The position numbers were made by a program, and so were the translations under genes. DNA of 64,000 nucleotides from Deltaproteobacteria bacterium (GTDB lineage Bacteria > Myxococcota_A > UBA796 > SXON01), in the NCBI GenBank assembly GCA_947445035.1, contig CANFCK010000005.1, positions 124,001 to 188,000 on the forward strand. Direction: 5' to 3'. The notes beneath the pieces were generated by a model. That model had not been told where the DNA came from. It did not search any database and saw only the letters and a program-made list of their open reading frames with translations. Numbering within the stretch: the stretch's first letter is position 1; each line of letters opens with the position of its first letter. Positions 24,761 through 34,307 of this stretch are shown here, piece after piece.

Positions 24761-25228
24761 CTACCTCACCCGAGGCGGCATCCGGTCCAGCAGACCCTCG
24801 ACGCTGCGGCGAATATCATCGCGACTGCTTCGGTACTTGAAGATCCAGCTGCCGTACGGATCACCTAGCTCCATCATGCCGCCGAAGGTGCCGAGGAGCT
24901 GGACTTTGCTGTCGGCCTCGGGGAACTCGGCGCGGACGAGCTGGGCGTGCCGCAACTCCATCACCAAGATGCGGTCGGCCCAGGCGACGAGCTCCGCGCT
25001 CATCGGCTGGCTCTTGTGTTGGGTGAGGTCGCCGTCGAGGTCCTTGATGGCGCGCTGCGAGTTGGGCGCGGCGTCATCGCCCGACCGTGCGTGGGTGCCG
25101 GCCGAGCGCGCCTCGACCCACCAACCACGGCGGGCCGCGTAGAGTCGGGCCAGCTCCTCGGCCATCGGCGACCGGCAGATGTTGGCGGTGCAGACAAAAA
25201 GCAGGCGGTGCGGAGCGGGCGCGGACAT
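24761..25228 (-). CDS. Low-molecular-weight protein-tyrosine phosphatase
   Basis: A 155-aa enzyme with the CX5RS phosphate loop at Cys13-Ser20 (CTANICRS) right after strand 1 (LLFVC), and the general-acid Asp in a DPY context at residue 123. These are the diagnostic parts of LMW-PTP/Wzb-like phosphatases, which dephosphorylate BY-kinases in capsule and exopolysaccharide systems or arsenate in related families. The CxxxxCRSP loop plus a DP motif favours the phosphatase. The ATG at 25228 gives the normal N-terminus; one at 25246 adds six residues. It follows, convergently, a glycan gene run, fitting a role in polysaccharide control, though no tyrosine kinase is in the window. Confidence 0.88.
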   Translation of the reverse strand: MSAPAPHRLLFVCTANICRSPMAEELARLYAARRGWWVEARSAGTHARSGDDAAPNSQRAIKDLDGDLTQHKSQPMSAELVAWADRILVMELRHAQLVRAEFPEADSKVQLLGTFGGMMELGDPYGSWIFKYRSSRDDIRRSVEGLLDRMPPRVR

Positions 25229-25347
25229 CGGCGGCGTAGCTAACATGCGAGCCTGCGTGGGCTCGCGGTCGCGATTGGGGGTTGAGTGGGGGTATCAACC
25301 GCCCCGACCCCGGGTAGGAACGTGTATCGCCAACCGCGGAGCGCCCG

Positions 25348-26406
<1,059 letters not shown>

Positions 26407-26421
26407 GCGATACGCCGAGGC

Positions 26422-28221
26422 CTACCCGACGACGATCAGTCGGATGTGCTGCGGAAGCTGACGCAAAAGGTCACCGATGAACTTGCCGCGCAGGGTGGCC
26501 CAGAGGAAGTTGCGCTGGGTCGCTCCGATCACGACGGTGTCGCACCGAAGTGACTCCGCCGCCTCCGCAACCGATTCCGCCGCCGAGTGAGACAGCGTCC
26601 AGACGGGAACGCAGCGAATGCCCATCGACTCGATCGCCAACGAGGCCGCTTCGAGCACGGTGAGCCCCTCCGGGGTGGGGTGCGCGAGCTGGGGGTAGAA
26701 GAGTCCCGGCACCTCGTCGACGTAGATCGCGTACACCCTGTCGAGGCCGCGACTCCGCGCCCGGTCCACGGCTTCCTTGAATATCTTGCGGGTGGCGCCA
26801 CGACTCGCGACGAGCACGTTGTTGGGACCCTCGGCCGTCAACGCGGCGGTGGCCTTGTCCAGGGTCAGGAACGAGGTCTCGGTGACATCGACCTCGCGGG
26901 GGGGCGACAACCGCGGGATCGACTCGATCAGGCGGTCCAACCGGCCGGACCGCGTCATCCACGCCAGAAGCATGCCGAGACCGGCGAGGCCACCGCCGAA
27001 GGCCGTCGCATGCGGCTTGGCCACGAGGTTCACCCCGAAAGCAACGGCCACCAGCACGGAGGTCAGGATGCCGAGCGCCATCCCGAATCCCCGCTTCCCG
27101 TCTCGCCAGCGGAGGATATCCATGCCCACGCTGGTCAGGATGAACGCGCCAAGCAGGCCAAAGGCGTACAGCTCACCGAGGAGCGTCATGCTCCCCTTGG
27201 CGACGACCAGGATGAGCGCGGGAACCGCGACCGAGAGGATGACGGCGCGGTAAGGCGTCTGGTAGCGCTGCGAGAGCGCTCCCAGTGCCGCGGGCAGTAA
27301 TTGCCGTCGTACCAACGCCATCATCACGTGGTAGTTTCCGATGATCGCGGTGTTGGCTGCAAAAAGGAGCAACGACGACGCGCTGAGCACCACCGCGAGC
27401 TTGAGCCAGTCGCCGCCGACGACAGCGCCAAGCTCGGAGATGAAGCGCTCCGATTCGTGGTCCTTGACCGCAGGCGACAACACAAGCGTCGAGAAGAAGG
27501 TGAGAAAAGGAGCGGTGATGAGCACGCTGGCGACCACCGCCAACATGCCCTTTCGCGGCGTCTCGTTGAGGTCGCGCATCGCCGGCGACAGCTGCGAGAT
27601 GGACTCCAGCCCGGAGAACGCCAACCACGCGCCGGAATACCCGACCAGCATCTGCCAGGGAGTAAGCTCAGGAAGCCTGGACAACTCATCCAGGAAGTGG
27701 CCCCAGAGGCCAGGCGGCGCGTTGATGAAGACGGCGCCAATCACCCCGATGTCCACGACCAGCGCCGCGACGGCGAGGCCGAGGCTGACCATCGCGCTCT
27801 CTTTGATGCCGACGATGTTCAGCAGCGCGAGCACGGCCAGCGCGGCCAGGGTGGCCGGGAGGACGTTCCCTCCCAGGTGGACCACGCTGTCGATGTAGTA
27901 GAGGCCGGCGATCGCGCTGATGGCCACTGTCAAAAAGTAGTCCACCATGATCAGCTGACCGCCGAGTCCACCCCACCAGGGGCCCGCAGCGGCATCCGCG
28001 ACCGACACGACGCCGCCCCCGCCGGGGAAACGACGGGTCACATCGACGTACTTGATCGCCAACAGCACAAACGCGACAAGCGTAGAGACAACGAAGAATC
28101 CTGCCCGGTCACCCGTGGTGCCGTAGAGGATGCCTGGGACGTAATACACCGAGGTGCCGATGTCGCAGAAGACGACGGCCCAGACGAGGAACCAGCCGAT
28201 TCGACCCGTGCGCTGCGACAT
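26422..28221 (-). CDS. APC-family amino acid permease fused to a UspA domain
   Basis: A 599-aa protein. The N-terminal ~430 residues are an amino acid-polyamine-organocation transporter with about twelve membrane segments, starting WFLVWAVVFCDIGTSVYYVPG (the G-T/S-S motif of helix 1), then FPGGGGVVSVADAA and FSGLESISQLSPAMRDLNETPRKG. The C-terminal ~150 residues are a universal stress protein fold (NVLVASRGATRKIFKEAV, YAIYVDEVPGLFY, then CDTVVIGATQRN and LRGKFIGDLLRQLP, a worn G-2x-G-9x-G ATP loop). Such fusions are known among KUP/APC-like transporters and suggest nucleotide control of uptake. Start ATG at 28221; the gene is divergent from the TerB-like gene (93 nt). Confidence 0.88.
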   Translation of the reverse strand: MSQRTGRIGWFLVWAVVFCDIGTSVYYVPGILYGTTGDRAGFFVVSTLVAFVLLAIKYVDVTRRFPGGGGVVSVADAAAGPWWGGLGGQLIMVDYFLTVAISAIAGLYYIDSVVHLGGNVLPATLAALAVLALLNIVGIKESAMVSLGLAVAALVVDIGVIGAVFINAPPGLWGHFLDELSRLPELTPWQMLVGYSGAWLAFSGLESISQLSPAMRDLNETPRKGMLAVVASVLITAPFLTFFSTLVLSPAVKDHESERFISELGAVVGGDWLKLAVVLSASSLLLFAANTAIIGNYHVMMALVRRQLLPAALGALSQRYQTPYRAVILSVAVPALILVVAKGSMTLLGELYAFGLLGAFILTSVGMDILRWRDGKRGFGMALGILTSVLVAVAFGVNLVAKPHATAFGGGLAGLGMLLAWMTRSGRLDRLIESIPRLSPPREVDVTETSFLTLDKATAALTAEGPNNVLVASRGATRKIFKEAVDRARSRGLDRVYAIYVDEVPGLFYPQLAHPTPEGLTVLEAASLAIESMGIRCVPVWTLSHSAAESVAEAAESLRCDTVVIGATQRNFLWATLRGKFIGDLLRQLPQHIRLIVVG

Positions 28222-28314
28222 GCTACCTCGACGCCGCTCCGGGAGGCCCGGGAGGTAGACGCTGCGGCGTTCTACACCCCCGCCCCAGCCTGGGCAACTC
28301 CGCCCCGGACCCGC

Positions 28315-29658
28315 TTGTCGCACCGTCCTTCCGAACTGCTCTCGTCCCTCGATCGTCGGTTGTGGCGTGACCTGGGCTTCGCCGACCCCGAGCCGGCGCT
28401 TTTGCGAATGTTGCCGATGTTGGTCGTCGCGTGGTCCGACGGCAAGCTTGGCAGCGCCGAGGAGAACCTGATCAGGGATCGGGCGCGGCCCCTGCCGGCG
28501 CACCTGCGCGAGTGGGTGCACCAGCGCCTCGCCTTCCCACCGGGGCCGTATTTCCGGTGCCAGGTCTCCCACCTGCTGGCGTTCATGGCGGCCACCTGGT
28601 CGGCCGATCAGGACCGGGACGGCCTGCGCGACTGGACCGAGACCGGCGAGCGCTGGGCGAGCGAGCTCATCGCCGATCAGGGGCTCTTCCGGCGCCTGTT
28701 CGGCGGCCTTCAGCGAGAAAAGGCTGATCTCAGCGCGCTCAACGAAGCGATGCACGAGCACGGCATCTACGTCTCGGACCGCATCTGGGCGCTCGCACGC
28801 GGGGCTCACGCCGAGGCCGAGCCGGAACGTGTCGTGGTCACCCACACCGAGGCCGAGGGCGTCCATCAGGCCCTTGGGCTCACGTTCGCCGGCGAGGGCC
28901 AACACCTCGCGGTCGGAACGATGCTCGCGTTGACGCGCGACGAAGACCTCGACACCCGCGCGGTCGACGCCCTCTTGGGGCAGAGCCGGCACCTCCGCGA
29001 GAACGAGCGCTGGGTGCTCCTGGGCAACGAATTCTTCAACAACGCCCGCCCACTGACCGACATGCAGCGCGGGGCCCTCGCCAACGAGATGCAGAAGCGC
29101 TGCGGTTGTGCGTTCGAAGCGTGCTCCTTCGCCGAGCTGTCGTACCTGGAAGACGCGCTGGCTCGCGATGCCCGATGGGTTTCCTGGGTGTCGGGGCAGG
29201 TGGAAGAGCTGCGCATCGATCGCGAGGCGGTCGTCCGCAACCAGGTTCCCGGCACCTTTTCGGCGCCTCGTTCCCGCGTCAAGGCCCAGGTCGGCCAGGC
29301 GCTGGTTGCCGGCCCGCCGGGGCTGGGCTTCCGGGTCCTGGAGATTGACACCCCCGGTGGCAACCTCCGCCTTGCGACGCCTGCCATCGAACGGGAACCG
29401 GCCACCAAGGAGACCGTCCAGTGGATCTCCCGCTTCTTGCCAGCCATGTGCGACCCCTGGACGCAATTGGTGCTCGATGTGGACGGCCCGCGCTGGGTTG
29501 CGGAGGTGCTCCCAGAAATGGCGACGGCGCCGGCAGCCACGCGGGAAGCGTTGATGCCGGGGCGGGCGCTCCTGGTCCCGCCGTGGGTGTGGTTCCGCGC
29601 GGCTGAGGCGCTCGGTGTCCGCTTCTTCGCCGGGCCACGGAAGCAGAACGGGGGATAG
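28315..29658 (+). CDS. TerB-like domain protein, unknown function
   Basis: A soluble protein of about 447 aa. Near the N-terminus, LRMLPMLVVAWSDGKLGSAEENLI is the TerB-type opening (an A-W-x-D-G-x2-x3-E metal-binding helix pair). A second related all-helical segment occurs around residue 185-250 (LAVGTMLALTRDEDLDTRAVDALL). The C-terminal 120 residues form a different domain with RVLEIDTPGGNLRLATPAI and ILVPPWVWFRA-like strands. No enzymatic motif is visible. The start is uncertain: TTG at 28315 is the first plausible codon, and an ATG at 28410 is possible but would cut into the TerB helix. A receiver gene follows after 11 nt, hinting at a shared regulatory role. Confidence 0.6.
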   Translation: MSHRPSELLSSLDRRLWRDLGFADPEPALLRMLPMLVVAWSDGKLGSAEENLIRDRARPLPAHLREWVHQRLAFPPGPYFRCQVSHLLAFMAATWSADQDRDGLRDWTETGERWASELIADQGLFRRLFGGLQREKADLSALNEAMHEHGIYVSDRIWALARGAHAEAEPERVVVTHTEAEGVHQALGLTFAGEGQHLAVGTMLALTRDEDLDTRAVDALLGQSRHLRENERWVLLGNEFFNNARPLTDMQRGALANEMQKRCGCAFEACSFAELSYLEDALARDARWVSWVSGQVEELRIDREAVVRNQVPGTFSAPRSRVKAQVGQALVAGPPGLGFRVLEIDTPGGNLRLATPAIEREPATKETVQWISRFLPAMCDPWTQLVLDVDGPRWVAEVLPEMATAPAATREALMPGRALLVPPWVWFRAAEALGVRFFAGPRKQNGG

Positions 29659-29669
29659 GCCTAAGGTCG

Positions 29670-30113
29670 ATGCCCAGGCCCCGCGTCCTCTTCGTAGACG
29701 ACGATCCCGAAAACGTCCGCGCCTGTGCGCTGGCGCTCCAGAGCGCGGGCGTCGCCGAGGCGGAGACGGCGGTGACGATCGGTGCGGCGGTGACGGCGCT
29801 GCATGCGCGGCCGGTGGACCTGCTGGTGATGGACCTCTTCATGCCGCTTGGGGACACCCCGCAGGCGCTGGGACCCCGCGCGCGGAAATACCACCAACAG
29901 CTCCAGGAGGCCGGCGGCATCCTGCTCCTGGACGAACTGGGCCGGCTCACCCGGCGGCCCTACACCCTGTTGCACACCGCGTGTCGTGAGCCGGCGATCC
30001 TGGAATTGACCCAGGACCTGGTCCAGGGGCGAGTGCGGAAGCCGGCGCCGGCGGATGTGCTTCTGGATGCGGTGCTGTCCGCGTTGCGGGAGATTGCAGC
30101 CTCAGGGCCTTGA
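29670..30113 (+). CDS. Stand-alone response regulator receiver domain
   Basis: A 147-aa single-domain receiver. The acidic cluster DDD is at 10-12 (VLFVDDDPEN) and the phospho-acceptor is Asp55 in LLVMDLFMPLG. The usual Thr/Ser then Lys pair lies at the THTA-like YTLLHTA and VRKPA regions, with an insertion between beta-3 and beta-4 (GDTPQALGPRARKYHQQL). There is no output domain. It would pass phosphate to, or bind, a partner, possibly the TerB-like protein encoded 11 nt upstream. The insertion is unusual for a 120-residue CheY fold. Confidence 0.8.
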   Translation: MPRPRVLFVDDDPENVRACALALQSAGVAEAETAVTIGAAVTALHARPVDLLVMDLFMPLGDTPQALGPRARKYHQQLQEAGGILLLDELGRLTRRPYTLLHTACREPAILELTQDLVQGRVRKPAPADVLLDAVLSALREIAASGP

Positions 30114-30157
30114 CGACCGTAGTGCGGAGGCCACCGTCACGTCCCACTCGGCCTCAA

Positions 30158-30174
30158 GGCGGTGCCAAACCGCC
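30158..30174. terminator. Short hairpin between convergent genes
   Basis: GGCGGT (30158-30163) pairs with ACCGCC (30169-30174) around a 5-nt loop (GCCAA). It is in the 62-nt gap between the receiver gene and the convergent Cys-rich lipoprotein. On the plus side it is followed by a C/T-rich stretch with a TTT. It is a possible bidirectional terminator, with weak support. Confidence 0.35.
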
Positions 30175-30175
30175 C

Positions 30176-30463
30176 TCAGTCCCCTTTCCCTTCCCCCTCC
30201 GCCGCCGCCGCCCCGAAATCGTGTTCACAATCGACGATGAGGAAAGTGTCACACGCCGCCTCGGTGACACATTCTTGCTGGCGCTTGACGTTGCCGCCCT
30301 CTTCCCGTGAGAACGCGCAGCCCTGCATGCACGACTCAAAACTGGGGTAGGCGTCGTACTCGCAGGTCATCACCAGTTCCTGACACATCTCGTCGCAGAT
30401 CTCATCGATCTCCGCTTCAGTGGTGCAGGCGGCGGCGAACAGAAGGGGGAGAAACCAACGCAT
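30176..30463 (-). CDS. Small cysteine-rich lipoprotein
   Basis: A 95-aa predicted lipoprotein. The signal MRWFLPLLFAAAC ends at lipobox Cys13, followed by TTEAEIDEICDEMCQELVM and a region with further cysteines (CEYDAYPSF, SCMQGC, ECVTEAACDTF, DCEHDF), likely disulfide-bonded. This pattern, with Cys-x3-Cys pairs about 20 residues apart, recurs in short exported proteins of Myxococcota whose function is unknown. The ATG at 30463 is chosen for the signal peptide. It is the last gene of a minus-strand run, 16 nt after the preceding lipoprotein gene. Confidence 0.7.
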   Translation of the reverse strand: MRWFLPLLFAAACTTEAEIDEICDEMCQELVMTCEYDAYPSFESCMQGCAFSREEGGNVKRQQECVTEAACDTFLIVDCEHDFGAAAAEGEGKGD

Positions 30464-30479
30464 GACAGTTCCGGGCGGG

Positions 30480-31676
30480 CTAGTTGCTGAGGATGCCGGT
30501 GCCGAGCACCCCAAAGGTGGTGACCGTCTCTACCGTGCTGCCGTTGTCGGGGCGAAGGTAGCTGGCCACCGCGTAGCGATACATGCCGATGACCAGGAGC
30601 GAGCCGGCCGGATAGTCCAGGTACGTCGCCGGTACCCGCATCCCACCGGTGTCGGCGTCGTAGCACATCACCTGGGCGAGGGGGTTGCCCGAGGCGCTGT
30701 AGACGTCGATGACGACGGCGAAGTCGGCGGTGCCCCCGCTGGAGGACCAGGTAAAGTCGGCGCGCGACTTGCGGATCTCAGCGGCAAACGCATCGCGCGG
30801 CTCGGTGTACAGCATCTCCGCGGGCGTGAGGGTCGAGATCGAGTCCGGCGTGTAGACCGCGTTCTCGACGGTGAACTCGTCGATGTCCCCTCCCCCGGCG
30901 ACCTCCACCCGGTAGCCGGCGGTGCGCACGAAGTCGTCGGCGGTCAGCCCTTCGGCCGCCAAGAGCCGATCGGAGCCGGCAGTCAGCGCGACGCTGACCT
31001 CGGGATGGTCGTTGGGGCCGTACTCCAACCACGCGCGCGTGCCGGCGTCCTGGTAGGTGTCGGCGGCCGCGACGGGCGCGGGATTGACGGCACAGCTGCC
31101 GATGGCCGGGAGCCAGGACACCCAGCTGTCGTCGGTGGGCGTGTGGAAGGCCGCTTGGGCGCTGACCTGGAGGTTGCTGGTCAGGCTGAGGCAGCTCGGG
31201 CACGCGATCTGAAGCAGCTGGAACTGAAGCAAGCCGCCGACCTTGCCTGCGCCGCTGTTGTTGGCGGTGTCGCCACCGGTGTCGCCGCCGGTGTCTTCCC
31301 CTCCGGTGTCCTCGGGCTCCTCTTCCGCCCAGGTGAACCCGTCCTGGAGCGTGGCGGCACCCTCGTCAGAGGTGACGGTGACGTCGACCGTCGTCTCCAC
31401 ACCGGCGGCCGGGGCGGTGACCACGATCGTGTGATCATCGACGACGCTCGCCGTGGCGCTGCTGCGGCCGAACTCAACGACGGTCTTGCCGGCAAAGCCG
31501 TGGCCGGTGATCGTGACCACCGTTTCTTCGTCGGGCAGGCTCCACGCGGGATCGATGGCGTCGATCCCCACGGGACCCTGCTCGTCTCCGCCCGTGTCGA
31601 GCGAATCGACCGGGGGCCGGGTCGAGAGGCCCGAAGTGCCGCAGCCCGTCGCGAGGAGGAGCGCGAGCGCGATCAT
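30480..31676 (-). CDS. Lipoprotein with IPT/TIG domain and DTGG linker
   Basis: A 398-aa predicted lipoprotein. The signal MIALALLLATGC ends at Cys12. An IPT/TIG immunoglobulin-like domain (about 38-115) shows ITGHGFAGKTVVEFG and VVTAPAAG(V), the usual G-x-x-F and APA corner. A DTGG linker (EDTGGEDTGGDTGGDT, about 121-136) joins it to a C-terminal beta-rich domain of unknown type with paired Cys (ACPSC). It is presumably exposed on the cell surface. The ATG overlaps the stop of the upstream propeller lipoprotein by 4 nt (31673-31676), so the two are translationally coupled and may act together. Confidence 0.78.
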   Translation of the reverse strand: MIALALLLATGCGTSGLSTRPPVDSLDTGGDEQGPVGIDAIDPAWSLPDEETVVTITGHGFAGKTVVEFGRSSATASVVDDHTIVVTAPAAGVETTVDVTVTSDEGAATLQDGFTWAEEEPEDTGGEDTGGDTGGDTANNSGAGKVGGLLQFQLLQIACPSCLSLTSNLQVSAQAAFHTPTDDSWVSWLPAIGSCAVNPAPVAAADTYQDAGTRAWLEYGPNDHPEVSVALTAGSDRLLAAEGLTADDFVRTAGYRVEVAGGGDIDEFTVENAVYTPDSISTLTPAEMLYTEPRDAFAAEIRKSRADFTWSSSGGTADFAVVIDVYSASGNPLAQVMCYDADTGGMRVPATYLDYPAGSLLVIGMYRYAVASYLRPDNGSTVETVTTFGVLGTGILSN

Positions 31677-32863
31677 TCCCCTGCTTCATCCTCCAGCGCG
31701 GCGCGCTCGGGATCGTAGAGGAAGTAGCCGATGGCCTGATCGAAGTCGCCGTCGGTCTCATCGGAGTAGTCGTCGGTGATCCACAGGTGAATGCGCGTGC
31801 CGACGACGAGCGCCTCGACACCCGACACCGAGCCCGCGTCGGTGAGGTTCAGCGGGATCGGATCCCCCGCCTTTTCCCACTCGTCGTCGTCATTGTCATA
31901 CGTGGCCATGCCCAAGAAGGCGTTGGTGGCGGAAATGTAGTTTCCATTGGGCGTCCACTCGCCGAAGCCCACGTAGAACATATGGCGTTCTTCGCCAAGC
32001 TTGGCGACAGACACCGCGATCATGCCCTTGTCGTCCCAGTCACCCGGCTCTCCCGACTCCAAAACCGGGTCGTCACTGGCTTTCCAATCCCCGAGCGACC
32101 CCGCGTTGAGCCGGTACACCTCGCAGATCTGATCGCCGCCGTTGTCCCCCGCCATGTACCCGGTGTAGCCCGAGACCTCGCCGAGGGTGAGGTCCAGCGG
32201 CCAGCAGTAGTTCACCTCGCGATTTTCCAACTGACCGAAGTCGAACACCGGATTCTTCCCAAAACGTGTCCAATCGCGGCCATCCCCCGACGTCGCGACG
32301 CCCAAGCCGTTGACGATCTTGCCGGGGTCGTTGTCGTCGTTGATGCCCTGCCAGATCATGACGTACCGTGCGCTGCCGGGGTCCCACACCACCTGGTTCC
32401 CGGACATGTAGTCGGCGTCAAACGAGCTGCCCCCCCCCTGCCCCAGCACCGGATTGTCGCCGAAGGAGGTGAAATCTACGCCGTCGGGCGAGATCGCGTA
32501 GCCCATGGCATACGGGGGGAAAGAACTGCCGTCATCGACGAGCCCCGTGTACCAGAGCTGGTAGAAAGGGTGGCCGAGAACCTCGGTCACGTTGAAGATG
32601 GTCGAGCCGAGCACGTCGGCCCAGGGGTCGCCATCTTCCAAGAACTCGACGCCGCTGGGCTTGCCGTCGTCCCCCCGCGAGGGGAATACCGGGTTGCAGT
32701 CGTAGCGGTAGAACGAGGTGTCCTCGACCCGCGTGAACGCACATTCTGTGACGTCGGCGGGATCGACCTCGGGGGCCCGAGGCACGACGGTGTATTCCTG
32801 TTCGCAAGACAGGAGGAGGGCAGCGAGCGCCAGAATGGTTGGTTTCACGCGTGCACCATACAT
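31673..32863 (-). CDS. Lipoprotein with GH43-like five-bladed propeller features
   Basis: A 396-aa predicted lipoprotein. The signal ends at a lipobox Cys (ALLLSC) near residue 20. The body has blade-like repeats of the glycoside hydrolase 32/43/62 superfamily: FYQLWYTGLVDDG, AISPDGVDFTSFGDNPVL, RYVMIWQGIND, VATSGDGRDWTRFGKNPVF and HMFYVGFGEWTP. S-x-D-G-x-x-(W/F) turns are the mark. Catalytic Asp/Glu residues cannot be assigned, so it may be a non-catalytic sugar-binding relative. Start options are ATG 32863 or GTG 32848 (KPTILALAALLLSC follows the latter). glgA ends 4 nt upstream. Confidence 0.7.
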   Translation of the reverse strand: MYGARVKPTILALAALLLSCEQEYTVVPRAPEVDPADVTECAFTRVEDTSFYRYDCNPVFPSRGDDGKPSGVEFLEDGDPWADVLGSTIFNVTEVLGHPFYQLWYTGLVDDGSSFPPYAMGYAISPDGVDFTSFGDNPVLGQGGGSSFDADYMSGNQVVWDPGSARYVMIWQGINDDNDPGKIVNGLGVATSGDGRDWTRFGKNPVFDFGQLENREVNYCWPLDLTLGEVSGYTGYMAGDNGGDQICEVYRLNAGSLGDWKASDDPVLESGEPGDWDDKGMIAVSVAKLGEERHMFYVGFGEWTPNGNYISATNAFLGMATYDNDDDEWEKAGDPIPLNLTDAGSVSGVEALVVGTRIHLWITDDYSDETDGDFDQAIGYFLYDPERAALEDEAGE

Positions 32864-32867
32864 CGGA

Positions 32868-34307
32868 TCACCGACCCCAGGCTGATAGATAGAGGGCTTC
32901 ATACAGCTCGGCCGCGCGCGCCCATCCCGAATCGCGAGCCATCCCGTTCTGTTGGATGCGCTTCCACGCCTCCGGATGGTCCCACCACGTCCGGAGCGCG
33001 TAGTGCATGGCAGACACGAAGGCCTCGCTGGAGAACTCCCGGAACGCCCACCCATTGCCCTCTTGCGTGGTCGGGTCCCACGTAACCACGGTATCGGCGA
33101 GGCCGCCGGTGGCGTGAACAATGGGCACCGTCCCGTACCGGAGCGAATACAGTTGGTTGAGTCCACAGGGCTCGAAGCGCGAGGGCATGAGGAAGATGTC
33201 GGCGCCCGCTTCGATCCGGTGCGCCAACGCCTCGGAAAACCCGACCACACCGCGCGCGCGGGAGGGCGCCTCGCGGGCCAGCCGACGCACGAAGTCCTCG
33301 TACGCGGCGCCCCCGCTGCCGAGGATCACCAGCTGCGCGTCCTGCCGCAAAAGCCACGGCGCCGCCGCCATCAAAAGGTCGATGCCCTTCTGGTGGTCGA
33401 GGCGCGCGACCACGCCCAGCAGCGGCACATCTGGCCGGGCCGGCAGCCCCAGCTCCTTCTGCAACGCCGCTTTCTGCGCCGCCTTGCCTGACAGGTCATC
33501 GGCAGAAAACGGCGTCTCCAGATGGCGGTCCGTGGACGGGTTCCACTCGTCGCCGATACCGTTGAGGATGCCCCACAGGTCCTGCGCGCGATGAGTGAAG
33601 AAGCCCTCCAGCCCGTGTCCGTGGTCCATGCAGAGCTGCCGCGCGTACGTCGGTGACACCGTCACCAGCTTGCTCGCCAGCACCACGCCGGCCTTCAGGC
33701 AGTTGAGACGACCGCTCATGTCGCAGGCGGGCCACCAGCGCGTGGAGACGTCGAGCCCGGCGAACTCGTGCGCGTCGTACACCCCGTGATGCCCAGCGTT
33801 GTGGATGGCGAGCACCGCCGGCGCCAGCGGATATCGCCCGGCCGAACGGTAGATGCCCTCCAAGAAGAGCGGCAAGAGCCCAGTGTGCCAGTCATTACAA
33901 TGGAAAAGCACCTCCTCGCCAAGCACTTCCCCGCCCAGCGGCACCCGCAAGGGCGCCTCCAACGCCGCACGACACAAAAGCGCAAAGCGGAAGAGGTTGT
34001 CGCCGTACGTGCCCTGGTCGTCCCCGTAGATGCCGGGCCGACGGAAGCTGGGATGATCGACGAAGAGGTGGTCGACCCCCCCTTGATTCAGATGGAAATA
34101 GGCCACCTCGTGGGTGTGACCGAAAAGATGGATGCGCGCACGAATTCCGGTGTCCCACGCCGACTCGTAGGCCTTGTACCGGGGCGCGATGGCCAGGACC
34201 CGGTGCCCCCGCGCCACCAGCGCTTGCGGCAGGGCTCCGCACACATCGCCGAGCCCGCCGGTCTTGGACCACGGAGCCAGCTCTGCGGAGACCTGGACGA
34301 TGTTCAT
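32868..34307 (-). CDS. glgA: Glycogen synthase (ADP-glucose starch/glycogen glucosyltransferase)
   Basis: A 479-aa GT5 enzyme that would extend alpha-1,4-glucan from ADP-glucose. The ADP-glucose motif KTGGLGDV is at residues 15-22. HCNDWHTGLLPLFL, TVSPTYARQL, GILNGIGDEWNPSTD, VVARLDHQKGIDLL and the C-terminal FEPCGLNQLYSLRYGTVPIVH with ATGGLADTV are all standard GlgA motifs. Length matches the family. The ATG at 34307 overlaps the thrS stop by 4 nt. No other glycogen gene is nearby, so glgA is placed, unusually, between a tRNA synthetase and secreted lipoproteins. Confidence 0.96.
   Translation of the reverse strand: MNIVQVSAELAPWSKTGGLGDVCGALPQALVARGHRVLAIAPRYKAYESAWDTGIRARIHLFGHTHEVAYFHLNQGGVDHLFVDHPSFRRPGIYGDDQGTYGDNLFRFALLCRAALEAPLRVPLGGEVLGEEVLFHCNDWHTGLLPLFLEGIYRSAGRYPLAPAVLAIHNAGHHGVYDAHEFAGLDVSTRWWPACDMSGRLNCLKAGVVLASKLVTVSPTYARQLCMDHGHGLEGFFTHRAQDLWGILNGIGDEWNPSTDRHLETPFSADDLSGKAAQKAALQKELGLPARPDVPLLGVVARLDHQKGIDLLMAAAPWLLRQDAQLVILGSGGAAYEDFVRRLAREAPSRARGVVGFSEALAHRIEAGADIFLMPSRFEPCGLNQLYSLRYGTVPIVHATGGLADTVVTWDPTTQEGNGWAFREFSSEAFVSAMHYALRTWWDHPEAWKRIQQNGMARDSGWARAAELYEALYLSAWGR

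Noticed and set aside
24537..25142. 201-codon plus-strand open frame over the phosphatase gene
   Set aside because: It is antisense to the phosphatase, begins inside the upstream gene's coding region, and is Gly/Arg/Ser-rich.
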